Of a stretch of 64,000 bases of DNA, positions 7,053 to 14,885 are shown piece by piece; position 1 is the stretch's first letter; each line of letters opens with the position of its first letter. Source of the stretch: Candidatus Hodarchaeota archaeon (GTDB lineage: Archaea; Asgardarchaeota; Heimdallarchaeia; Hodarchaeales; Hodarchaeaceae); the NCBI GenBank assembly GCA_016840285.1, contig JAEOSR010000134.1:1-64000 (forward strand), given 5' to 3'. The notes beneath the pieces were generated by a model. The model ran no database searches. It was not told the DNA's origin and saw only the letters and a list, made by a program, of their open reading frames with translations. The translations under genes and the position numbers were made by a program.

Positions 7053-9704
7053 ATGGTTAGTACTGTACATTCAGGAGTTCGAAGAAAACTTCTCTCTACA
7101 AAGATTTTAGAGGATGATTCGACTCTCCTCCATATTGTATCAGAACCTCCTGACTCGCCTGATGCCTTGCGGATGCCTGTTGTCGAGGTGATGTCGTTTT
7201 TCGCGGTGCAACCATCCACTGATTTAGTCGATGCCGCGAGGACTCTTCATCGTGTCACAAGTGAACAGGGGGTGGAATTAATCCGAGAAATTTTTCCAGT
7301 CCAGCTTGAGAAGGCAAAAAAGGGGAGGAGAACCCCCTCGTATACCGGATTGATGATGCTTGTCCGGGTTTACTTCAGGTTCCACCTTCGACATGAGAAG
7401 CTTCTCCCCGTCTTTCTCAGAGAAGCACGGAAACGCTTCGTTCGTCGTCGGTCATTGGTTCACTCGATGCTTGAGGGGACTGGGTGTAAGGTCACCCTCG
7501 TCACGGGTGATAAAATCATCCGTGTTCATCTCCAGAAAGAGCGAATCCCCGAGGCTATCACTGTCTTGAAGGGTACAAAAGGATTTTTTTCCAAAATTAC
7601 CGAAGTTTTTCTTAGACTTGATCGTGTTCCGTCTCGACAGATTCAAGATTATATAGCTCCTGATCTTCCTGTGGTACATCGTGTTGGTTCTCGTATGGAT
7701 AATTCTACTCTTCCTGTCGGGTTTCCTGCATTAGCTACTGGCACTATTTTAGTATGTGGGTCTAAGAATTCCGAAGTGGTTTCAGTTTTGCAACAACTGG
7801 TCAGCTCGTTGAGTACGACTAGTTTTCCCAAGCAAATCTTTGTGATTGATACTCATAATGAATTCAATCACCTTATTCATCAATTACAAGCAAAACCACC
7901 CAACACGGTACATCTACAGATCTTTCGTTTAGGAGCAAACATCCATCTGAATCTCTGTGATGTGATGACCCCAGGGTCTCCAAGTGATAAAAAGCAGGAT
8001 CTAAGAGCTCTTGCTGCATGGAGAGCGCATTTGATTAGTCAAATTCTGCTGAGTTCGCTTCACACCTCGGAATACCTCACCTCTCGTTATGCGATTCCTT
8101 TAGAGTCCCAGATTCGAAGAACTGCTGAAAAGAACCATAATTTCACCCTTCGTGAGGTTACCCTTAATATTGGGGGTGGTAGTGAAGGAGAAATAGAGGA
8201 GAGTTCCGAAAGTAGCGATCTCATGTTCTCCGACATGATGACCATAGAAGCTATCACTGGGATTCTAGAACAGCTCCAAGCATTCCCAGAGGTTAACTAT
8301 GCATCTTTCGCTGGTCATTACAGTGATACTCTAGTTCGGGAAGGAACAATTACCTTTTTCCAATTTGGAGCGCAACCTCCATTGATTCGTCGAGCTACCG
8401 TGGGTTTCCTTTTTCATAACCTCTCCCAAGCCATGACCGATGGCTGTGTGGTATTGACCCATGCAGCTGAATATCTCAGGCGTCATCCTTCGAATAAATA
8501 TGATCGTGAAAGTACCACCTCTACTGTGATGGATGCTTACAACACCCTCACCGCGCAAAATGTAGTACTTCTTGGAAGTCACCGTTTACAATCGTTAGCT
8601 AAGAATATGGACACCTTTGATGAAATTAAAAATTGCATGTATCTAAAGATGGCTAACGACGAAGATCGTGAGCTCGTGTTTTCTCGCCATGAATTAGATT
8701 TTGAACCACCTATTTTCAAGAAAACATATAGCTACAAGAATCAGCGCTTCTTGGGCATTGCAGAAGGCGAGGGATTATTATTCCGGGGAGATGCGCCTCA
8801 AAATGTCGGTTTTCACTGTAAACTTGATTCCACTTATCCAATTGATCTAAATCCTGTTACGGTCCCTGAAACAAAACCACGAGGCTCTGAAACTCTTGGG
8901 TTAACTCCCACGAAGTATGACATCTTGATGAAACTCTTGAAATTGCTGATGTATCAACCATGTCGAAAGGATGAGGCACTGGTTTTAATCGAGGGGAGAA
9001 AACGGGGAGAGATCTCGTTGAATCAATTCCAAACCCTTGGTTTGTATGAGACACAAGTGGAAGGGGGAGTCACCTATTGTGTGATTACTAAAAAAGGCCT
9101 GGATTACTTCAAAACGCAACATAGTTTTGTGAATTCACTTCCAGGCCCGTTTACTTTTGAAGAAGTCAAACTTGTCCGTCAAGAATTGGATCGGTTTGAG
9201 TCGTTCTACGATATCTCCGCCTCCCTTGCAGATCGAAAAAAGACCAATAAGGATGTCAAACATCTTGTAGGACGATTATTGAGTTATCTCCGTCATCTCC
9301 GAGCCACTTCGATTCCATGGATACGGATTGCGGAATTCCATGATCTTGTGATGATTAACTCATTTGAATGGCAAGATTTTCGTCATTTGTTTGATCTAGC
9401 GCATTCACTAATGAACAATTTATTGCTAGAAATTACTCATCTTCACCAACAGCAGTCAAAAGACGCAGTTCAACAGGCTCTCCAAACATCCACGATCCGT
9501 GCTAGTCAGGAGTCAAAGGATCTTGATGACTTTCTCCCTGATGATAACTTCTCCAAGCTCCAACAACTCTCCCAAGAACTGAGTTTAGATCCTTATCCAA
9601 AAACAGGAATACTGGACATTTATTTCGCTATGCAATCCCAACAACGTTCCCTCTTTGAGGAGCTCAAAAGAGACAAGAAGGAGAAAAAGAATTCCTCTTC
9701 ATAA
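7053..9704 (+). CDS. HerA/VirB4-like ATPase with degenerate P-loop
   Basis: 883 residues. Central features resemble HerA/FtsK-type translocases: a strand followed by CGSKNSEVVSV (about 235-245) where Walker A is expected, FVIDTHNEFNHL, NLCDV (compare NPLD), VVLTHAAEYL at the Walker B position and VVLLGSHRLQSL. The Lys-Ser/Thr of Walker A and the acidic Walker B residues are missing, so it probably does not hydrolyse ATP as drawn. N- and C-terminal regions (1-215, 640-883) are helical and unrecognised; a winged-helix-like segment may lie around 650-720. It is the last gene of the operon, 32 bases after the helicase. A structural partner for the helicase or a DNA clamp is inferred. Confidence 0.5.
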   Translation: MVSTVHSGVRRKLLSTKILEDDSTLLHIVSEPPDSPDALRMPVVEVMSFFAVQPSTDLVDAARTLHRVTSEQGVELIREIFPVQLEKAKKGRRTPSYTGLMMLVRVYFRFHLRHEKLLPVFLREARKRFVRRRSLVHSMLEGTGCKVTLVTGDKIIRVHLQKERIPEAITVLKGTKGFFSKITEVFLRLDRVPSRQIQDYIAPDLPVVHRVGSRMDNSTLPVGFPALATGTILVCGSKNSEVVSVLQQLVSSLSTTSFPKQIFVIDTHNEFNHLIHQLQAKPPNTVHLQIFRLGANIHLNLCDVMTPGSPSDKKQDLRALAAWRAHLISQILLSSLHTSEYLTSRYAIPLESQIRRTAEKNHNFTLREVTLNIGGGSEGEIEESSESSDLMFSDMMTIEAITGILEQLQAFPEVNYASFAGHYSDTLVREGTITFFQFGAQPPLIRRATVGFLFHNLSQAMTDGCVVLTHAAEYLRRHPSNKYDRESTTSTVMDAYNTLTAQNVVLLGSHRLQSLAKNMDTFDEIKNCMYLKMANDEDRELVFSRHELDFEPPIFKKTYSYKNQRFLGIAEGEGLLFRGDAPQNVGFHCKLDSTYPIDLNPVTVPETKPRGSETLGLTPTKYDILMKLLKLLMYQPCRKDEALVLIEGRKRGEISLNQFQTLGLYETQVEGGVTYCVITKKGLDYFKTQHSFVNSLPGPFTFEEVKLVRQELDRFESFYDISASLADRKKTNKDVKHLVGRLLSYLRHLRATSIPWIRIAEFHDLVMINSFEWQDFRHLFDLAHSLMNNLLLEITHLHQQQSKDAVQQALQTSTIRASQESKDLDDFLPDDNFSKLQQLSQELSLDPYPKTGILDIYFAMQSQQRSLFEELKRDKKEKKNSSS

Positions 9705-9736
9705 GACCTTAGGAGCCTATGATCAGTATTTTTCTG

Positions 9737-10399
9737 TTAAAACTTTCCTCGTAATGCGTTGTAAATTGTTTCAGCCCTCTTTCTTCCCATTTTGGGGATC
9801 ACAGCCAAGTCACTCACGCTCGCGTGTAAAAGCTTCGCCATTGTTGGATAAACCTTTAGCACTTGAATCCCGATAGTCGGCCCGATCCCAGGAATACTCT
9901 GGAGCATTTCGAGTGTGATATTCACGCCGAGGCCTGTTTCATATTTCCGACTTCGATTATATGAGATCGGGCGCCGCTGTTTTCCGTCTACTCGGTCCAT
10001 GATCCTATGAATCACATATGCGATCGTGGCCTCCATATTGGGGACGGGGATCACCCCGACTTCATAATCGAATACTAAGCTTAGAACTGCCCCAATCACG
10101 GGTTTCAACCGCCAACGTTCATCCGTGAGGTTCCCTGCAATGATGAGATACCGTTCTTTCCCTGTGGAGTGCATTTTCTTCGCTTGGTTGAATATCTGCT
10201 TGTCCACTATGGAACTGAAAAAATCTTCTCCTCGTTTAATCTCCCCTATGGTGGTAGTACCTTCAAAATCCCCTTTTTGTAGTCGTCTGACCTCCACTTC
10301 GTACCCTAGCTCCGCCAATTCGTCTACTAACTGAGCGGGTTCTCGATCATCTATCGTGACTTGGGGATAACTTGTCGGCTGAACAGTCGTCATCTTCAT
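9737..10399 (-). CDS. XPF/ERCC4-type nuclease with HhH domain
   Basis: 220 residues. The nuclease core shows TIDDREP (15-21), KGDF (42-45) and EIKRGED (53-59), matching the XPF pattern D-x-R-E / GDY / ERKxxxD with Ile in place of Arg. The C-terminal part carries two helix-hairpin-helix motifs (SIPGIGPTIGIQVL and VIPKMGRKRAETI). XPF-family enzymes cut branched or flap DNA as dimers. There is no helicase domain, as in short crenarchaeal-type XPF. It converges on the RecA-XPD-HerA operon, so the helicase and nuclease activities of nucleotide excision repair sit side by side. It may be the host repair gene or element-borne. Confidence 0.85.
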   Translation of the reverse strand: MKMTTVQPTSYPQVTIDDREPAQLVDELAELGYEVEVRRLQKGDFEGTTTIGEIKRGEDFFSSIVDKQIFNQAKKMHSTGKERYLIIAGNLTDERWRLKPVIGAVLSLVFDYEVGVIPVPNMEATIAYVIHRIMDRVDGKQRRPISYNRSRKYETGLGVNITLEMLQSIPGIGPTIGIQVLKVYPTMAKLLHASVSDLAVIPKMGRKRAETIYNALRGKF

Positions 10400-10640
10400 T
10401 CATACATGATTCTGTCGTATTCCTTATATAATCAGAAAAATGACAACTGAAGTTTATTAAACTTAATTGTGTACATAATGAATTTGATGGATTCTAGGGA
10501 ATTTGATAGAGATTTCCAGTCATTTCTCGAGAAAACCTTTTATTACGGGAAGAGCCAAAATAGATTAAGGAGCCTTTTTCCTCTAGTTGAGTTACATTGC
10601 CCGAGTCCGCACAACCTAAGGATGATTTGATTTTAAAGGG

Positions 10641-10847
10641 ATGTTTTCTGATAAGCGAAGAAGAAAAGACTTTCGAGGATTAGAGGGCCTCCCTGCTCCT
10701 TATATTTACTATTTTCCCTACCCCAAGGGCCCACCAGTTGCCAGTGGACATACTCAGGCCAAGAAAGTTATCTGTCCCTATTGTGAGAAAGCGATTGATT
10801 ATTTGAGTAAATCTTGTCCGTTCTGTGGAAGCTCTTTTCATCCTTAG
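10641..10847 (+). CDS. Small zinc-ribbon protein
   Basis: 68 residues. The C-terminus has two CxxC knuckles, CPYC (45-48) and CPFC (59-62), separated by ten residues, which is a zinc ribbon. The N-terminus is basic, then rich in Pro and aromatic residues. AAAGGG lies directly before the ATG. Such small ribbons bind nucleic acid or partner proteins; no specific family can be named. It lies at the right edge of the block with altered base composition, before the peptide-binding protein gene. Confidence 0.6.
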   Translation: MFSDKRRRKDFRGLEGLPAPYIYYFPYPKGPPVASGHTQAKKVICPYCEKAIDYLSKSCPFCGSSFHP

Positions 10848-10909
10848 CTTTACTTAAATAGCTTCCTTCAAGCTATAAATGAAGCAAAAAAGAATGGAAC
10901 CTGTCTCTA

Positions 10910-12862
10910 TTGCGAAAACCAACACTGATTAGTTCAAGCGTTGGTATTCTCCTCCTCCTTTCTTTATCCACCAATACTGCTTTAACCTCCCCAATAACTA
11001 CAAAATCCGCAAATTGGTCATCAACTTTTCGTCCTCACGGGGCTTACGTGGATGAAGTACGGTTCAAGATTTTTACTCTGACTGAAGTTCCCCTAGCAAT
11101 GTTAGCACTTCAAAGAGGCGATATCGATGCATATGACGAAAACATTCTCCAAAAATACCTAGCTGCTTTTGTTAGGGATCCAAACATAACGGTCACCTTC
11201 ACTCCGAGCTTAAGATATCGTACCTTAACTCTGAATTGTGCCCGCTTCCCGACTAACATTACTGCTTTCCGTCGTGCTATGGCTTTCAGTTACGGTAAAT
11301 ACAGATCTAACATTGAAATTATTAACCCCCTTGAACGGCCTCAAGATAGCTACATTCCGCTAATTCTCACAGAATGGCAAGTCGAAGATCAGTTAGATGA
11401 GCATTTCTATGAGGCAGATTATAGTGCAGGTAATGCGTCTCTCGAGGCTGCGGGATTCAAAGATTTGGATAATGATGGCTGGCGTGAGTACGATAAAAAT
11501 GGTAACAATGTATGGGATATTAACATTGATTATGATGATACAGATCCCCTTATGGTTATTGAGCTAAGTCTAGATAACTTAGCTTCTGACCCCGTTTATC
11601 GTGATTGTGAGGAAGCGGTAGCAGGTCTTAGAATGATGGGGATCCGATCAACCATCCGAGATATGGACTACGAACTTCTTTTGGATAGAGTGACACAAAA
11701 ACAGCATTCTGTTATTTGCTGGGCTGAGGAGGTTAACGGTGTCAACCCCGTGAAATTGCTCTATGACCGATTTGCCACTAAGGGATCACTGAACAACCTA
11801 TTTTATCACTTTAGAAACGCCACAATTGACACGGAGCTTGAAGCAATGATCACAGCTCCAGATATTGGTACAGTAAAACAACACGCTCTCGTAGCACACA
11901 AGATGCTAGTTTTTGAGCAGCCACAGATTGTCGTCTATAACGAGATAAACATCGGGGCTCACTGGAGTGATAAATTTGATGGATTTTTTGAGGCGAGAGG
12001 TTTAGGTGTCACACAGGGTGCTAATTGGGCTGTAGCCACTAAAGTGCATTTGAAGGACTTTTTGGGTGGGCCTTACGGTGGGATGTTCAAATATTGCTTG
12101 TCGGGCAATATGGATGCATTGAATCCTTATTTACAAACAACTACTTCCGGGGCCACGGTCTTTCAATACATCTATGAGAAATTATGGAATTTAGATCCCC
12201 TCACTTGGGAGCCAATCCCAGGATTAGCCTATGACTGGCATATTGAACAGACCACTGCAAATGGAGACATCCTTGATGGGCAAAAGTTCACTTTCTACCT
12301 GTACGAGAACCAAACTTGGCATGATGGTCCACCTTTTTCTGCAGCTGATGTGAACCACTCCATTCAACTGTGGAAAACCAGTCCTTATAGATCAGAAATA
12401 TTAGACATCTACAAAGTTGAGGTCCCAGACAACTATACAATCGAATTATATGTGAACCAGACTGGTTATTTTGCGTGGGCGGACACTACGGCTTTTTACA
12501 TTACCCCCGAGCACATCTGGCGCGATAAAACAAATGTTACAGCCTATATACCAACTGAGGGAGATGTGATTGGTACTGGTCCATATGTGATGAACATTCA
12601 AGCATCTGATGAGCATATTAGCCTTCTTCGAAACCCCGACTGGCGCTGGGGTAATCGGGTTATAAGCGATTCCTTTCCTACAACTGGAATTGATCATAGT
12701 ACTATTTTCACAACTTCAGTTACGAGTCATTCTTCAAACTCCTCAACCCTACTTCGAAATCTCCTTGATCTTCTACCGGTCCTCCAGATTGCGGAGATTG
12801 GCGTTTTTTTGTTCTTTGTAGTTACTCTGATAATTGTTGTTCGTCGTAATAAATTACACTAA
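10910..12862 (+). CDS. Peptide ABC transporter substrate-binding protein, apparently circularly permuted
   Basis: 650 residues, TTG start at the signal peptide (basic RK, then a Leu-rich core to about residue 25); a C-terminal helix with VVRRNKLH anchors it outside the membrane. It belongs to the SBP_bac_5 family, which captures oligopeptides or other solutes. The order is unusual: VRFKIFTLTE...LQRGDIDAY, normally in the second half of the family, lies at 45-80, while the usual N-terminal block (ALNPYL, LTWEPIPGLAYDW, WHDGPPFSAADV) lies at about 404-485 and TGPYVM...LLRNPDW ends the protein. No dppB/C genes are adjacent; a permease lies at 19436-20548. Confidence 0.75.
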   Translation: MRKPTLISSSVGILLLLSLSTNTALTSPITTKSANWSSTFRPHGAYVDEVRFKIFTLTEVPLAMLALQRGDIDAYDENILQKYLAAFVRDPNITVTFTPSLRYRTLTLNCARFPTNITAFRRAMAFSYGKYRSNIEIINPLERPQDSYIPLILTEWQVEDQLDEHFYEADYSAGNASLEAAGFKDLDNDGWREYDKNGNNVWDINIDYDDTDPLMVIELSLDNLASDPVYRDCEEAVAGLRMMGIRSTIRDMDYELLLDRVTQKQHSVICWAEEVNGVNPVKLLYDRFATKGSLNNLFYHFRNATIDTELEAMITAPDIGTVKQHALVAHKMLVFEQPQIVVYNEINIGAHWSDKFDGFFEARGLGVTQGANWAVATKVHLKDFLGGPYGGMFKYCLSGNMDALNPYLQTTTSGATVFQYIYEKLWNLDPLTWEPIPGLAYDWHIEQTTANGDILDGQKFTFYLYENQTWHDGPPFSAADVNHSIQLWKTSPYRSEILDIYKVEVPDNYTIELYVNQTGYFAWADTTAFYITPEHIWRDKTNVTAYIPTEGDVIGTGPYVMNIQASDEHISLLRNPDWRWGNRVISDSFPTTGIDHSTIFTTSVTSHSSNSSTLLRNLLDLLPVLQIAEIGVFLFFVVTLIIVVRRNKLH

Positions 12863-12867
12863 GCCAA

Positions 12868-13007
12868 CAACAAACTCATCGCAAGGGAGTACTACCCCAG
12901 CATGAGGATTTGAAATAATTTTAATGTGTGTATTGGGATTGGTAATAGTTTTAGTGTTCACTGTAGTAGGAATTGCCGTTATTCATATTCAGCGTCGAAG
13001 AAAATGA
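12868..13007 (+). pseudogene. Decayed C-terminal tail of a PGFE-anchored surface protein
   Basis: The reading TTNSSQGSTTP is followed by a small insertion with a stop, then GFEIILMCVLGL...IHIQRRRK and TGA. This is the Ser/Thr linker, PGFE box, membrane helix and basic end seen intact at 16900-17033 and 37640-37732, broken by about five extra bases inside the PGFE codons. Nothing of the extracellular part remains. It may be left from a gene that once followed the peptide-binding protein. Confidence 0.5.
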
Positions 13008-13028
13008 CCCACCATCCGCTATTGCCAA

Positions 13029-13185
13029 TTTGGACGAGATCACAGATAGTAAGTTATCATATGGTTACAATCTGGTTTTCCTTATCAAAAGAAAAGATTT
13101 ATCACAAATAAATCCTAAACACCCTGAACTTCAACAATTAAGTGAACTATTGGGACTTCAATTTGATATACTGAAGAATTTATAA
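13029..13185 (+). pseudogene. Fragment of an unrecognised protein
   Basis: An open frame with protein-like composition (YGYNLVFLIKRKDL, then PELQQLSELLGLQFDIL) ends in TAA at 13183-13185. There is no ATG start or ribosome binding site; only TTG codons are available, and the upstream part overlaps the decayed anchor. It is probably a leftover C-terminus. No family recognised. Confidence 0.25.
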
Positions 13186-13217
13186 ATACCTTAATTGATT
13201 GTGTTATTGGGTTGGTT

Positions 13218-13403
13218 ATGGATAGAACTATTCTTAAGAAATTAGATTCAATAGAATCATTATTAATTCTTTTGAATAACAAAATTGATAATTTTTTAGG
13301 CCTAGAAATTATTTCTGATGAGGAAAAAAAAGAGATCGCCGCTATTCGGGCGGAAGTTGAAGCTGGATATTTCGACACATTTGAGAGTGTGTTTGAGGAT
13401 TGA
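13218..13403 (+). CDS. Putative antitoxin of a RelBE-like pair
   Basis: 61 residues from ATG 13218. A helical N-terminus (ILKKLDSIESLLILLNNKI) is followed by an acidic C-terminus (DEEKKEIAAIRAEVEAGYFDTFESVFED). Small size, acidity and overlap with a following RelE-like gene fit an antitoxin that would wrap and inhibit the toxin and repress the operon. No specific antitoxin family can be named from the sequence. The pair lies between two tfb relics. Confidence 0.6.
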   Translation: MDRTILKKLDSIESLLILLNNKIDNFLGLEIISDEEKKEIAAIRAEVEAGYFDTFESVFED

Positions 13404-13662
13404 TGGATTGTATAGGATCATCTTCTCAAGGAAAGCTTCAAAATCAGTTAAGAACCTTCCTCAGGCTAATCAAAACAGGTTAAAAGAAATCATTGTCTCT
13501 CTTAAAGGAAGTCCTTTTGCTTATCCTTATAGAAAAATACAGGGAGAGATCAATGTTTATCGTATCAGGCTTGGACAATACCGTATCTTGTATGAAGTCA
13601 AGATTGATGTTAAAGAGATTGTCATTCTGAAGATCAAATTACGTAAGAAGGTGTATGATTAG
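13393..13662 (+). CDS. RelE/ParE-family toxin
   Basis: About 85-90 residues. The start is not certain: TTG 13393 overlaps the antitoxin stop, and TTG 13408 starts directly at YRIIFSRKASKSV. The fold-defining parts are visible: the first strand YRIIFS, a Lys-rich helix pair (SVKNLPQANQNRLKEIIVSL), the KIQGEINVYRIRLGQYRILYEV strands and the final VILKIKLRKKVYD. RelE-like toxins cut mRNA in the ribosome; ParE-like ones act on gyrase. The conserved R-x-G-x-YR-I pattern favours the RelE branch. It is translationally coupled to the antitoxin. Confidence 0.75.
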   Translation: MRIDGLYRIIFSRKASKSVKNLPQANQNRLKEIIVSLKGSPFAYPYRKIQGEINVYRIRLGQYRILYEVKIDVKEIVILKIKLRKKVYD

Positions 13663-13665
13663 TAG

Positions 13666-13746
13666 TTTAATGCTTACACAGAAGTTACGGTGCGTAATCG
13701 TTACAAAGAGTTAGTACGGAAACTAAGCATTGAGATTCCTATGTAA
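13666..13746 (+). pseudogene. tfb 3-prime relic
   Basis: Directly after the toxin stop, the frame reads FNAYTEVTVRNRYKELVRKL, then SIEIPM and TAA. TEVTVRNRYKELV is the diagnostic C-terminal segment of archaeal TFB. Nothing upstream matches the rest of TFB, so this is a truncated copy. It is about 80 percent identical to window bases 1-42, with many changes at third codon positions, so it derives from a paralogue and not from a fresh duplication. Confidence 0.65.
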
Positions 13747-13755
13747 GATAAGGAC

Positions 13756-14244
13756 TTAGGAACGATCACTCTCGATTAGTTGGATCAAAGTGGATTCATT
13801 TTCTAACTTATAAACTTCAAGATCCAGACCACTTGCAATTTCAGTTACATATTTATCTCCCGAACAAAAAAATTTTGCCTCTAATCTTTTGCTGCTGGAT
13901 ATCTGGATCGCATCAACAACATATAGTCGGTTTTTAAGGACAAATGTCCAAGCATCCATTTGCAATGAACTTAAGGTAGGGAGGATAACTAGTTGACTTA
14001 TTCTCAGTAATCGTAAGGTTTCATCGATAAATTTTGCCATCATCTTGTTAAAAGTCTCTTGATCGACCCATTTTCGTTTCAAGTACTGATCAAACACACC
14101 CAAGACCTCCCCAACATTTAGGAGGTTAAATGCAAGGGTAAGGTATCCCTGGCTAGCTCGATCAAATAAGAAGTCAGCAAAAGAGGTCCCTTTCTCTTGA
14201 ACGTATCTTTTTACAATCATAGAGCTATCCAGATAAATCAACAT
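13756..14244 (-). CDS. vapC: VapC-like PIN-domain toxin
   Basis: 162 residues. The four acidic positions of the PIN nuclease are present: Asp6 (YLDSS), Glu46 (NVGEVLG), Asp111 (YVVDAIQIS) and Asp130 (FCSGDKYV). VapC toxins are metal-dependent RNases that cut tRNA or rRNA. The gene overlaps the upstream 14225-14512 gene by about 20 bases, the usual antitoxin-toxin arrangement. It is flanked by two tfb relics on the opposite strand. Confidence 0.8.
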   Translation of the reverse strand: MLIYLDSSMIVKRYVQEKGTSFADFLFDRASQGYLTLAFNLLNVGEVLGVFDQYLKRKWVDQETFNKMMAKFIDETLRLLRISQLVILPTLSSLQMDAWTFVLKNRLYVVDAIQISSSKRLEAKFFCSGDKYVTEIASGLDLEVYKLENESTLIQLIESDRS

Positions 14245-14512
14245 GGGAATTTCTCATCTCACGAACTATTTTTTCTGCAGGAATGGGTATTGTTGGTCGT
14301 TCCTGTTTGATTTGTTCTAATGAAAATGTTTGGTCATCTGTTGGTTGAAGTAACTTTCTTAGATTATCTTCAAAATCAATTAGGGTATTATCATCAATAA
14401 TTTTGTTCAGTTCACTGCTTAGAGCTCGCATCGTACCACTGGAACGATATACTTGATCTTTAAACTTCTCCCATGACTTTCTCTCAGTATAAAAGCTCAC
14501 TTTTTCTGTCAA
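14225..14512 (-). CDS. Putative VapB-type antitoxin
   Basis: 95 residues, TTG start. The N-terminus (KVSFYTERKSWEKFKDQVYR) looks like a short strand and helix of the ribbon-helix-helix kind, followed by an acidic middle and a C-terminal tail that would bind the toxin. It is co-transcribed with and overlaps vapC. It is longer than the typical VapB (about 70-85). The role is inferred mainly from the pairing. Confidence 0.6.
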   Translation of the reverse strand: MTEKVSFYTERKSWEKFKDQVYRSSGTMRALSSELNKIIDDNTLIDFEDNLRKLLQPTDDQTFSLEQIKQERPTIPIPAEKIVREMRNSHVDLSG

Positions 14513-14580
14513 TTATTTATCACCTGCTTGACTCTTTAGGCCTAAACTAGTAAGGAAGAATAAATAAGTTTCCTTTTTAA

Positions 14581-14673
14581 AAATCTAGCCACTTTATATT
14601 TGACACTAAAGTCACTGTCAGAAACCGCTACAAGAAGCTTGTACGAAAATCAAGTATTGAGATCACCGTATAG
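14581..14673 (+). pseudogene. Second tfb 3-prime relic
   Basis: The frame ends KVTVRNRYKKLVRK, then SSIEITV and TAG, again the conserved end of TFB. Upstream codons (KSSHFIFDT) do not resemble TFB. With the copies at 1-42 and 13666-13746 this is the third TFB tail within 15 kb, each followed by unrelated genes. It is about 70 percent identical to the 13666-13746 copy at base level. Confidence 0.6.
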
Positions 14674-14885
14674 GTTCTATCTACGCGTTTTAAATCCAAT
14701 TTAAAACTGATATAAGTATAAATATCAAAATTCGGGGAAAGCGAGATTTATTTTATTCACTAATTTTGTTATTCGTGAAGAATGTGGGCAAAAAATGGTT
14801 GAAAATATTTATTAGACTGATCACCCCGTAAAAATTAGCTGCAATTCCAACTACTACATCTCCTTCTACAGGTATACCCCCTATA

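Noticed and set aside
10560..10620. tRNA-like segment before the zinc-ribbon gene
   Set aside because: No cloverleaf could be drawn with a proper T-arm and anticodon stem. No tRNA or rRNA gene was recognised anywhere in the window by eye; a dedicated scan was not possible.
1..13746. tfb tails as direct attachment-site repeats of one integrated element
   Set aside because: The copies are only about 80 percent identical with changes at third positions, so they are old paralogues and not fresh att repeats; kept only as an open hypothesis in the findings.
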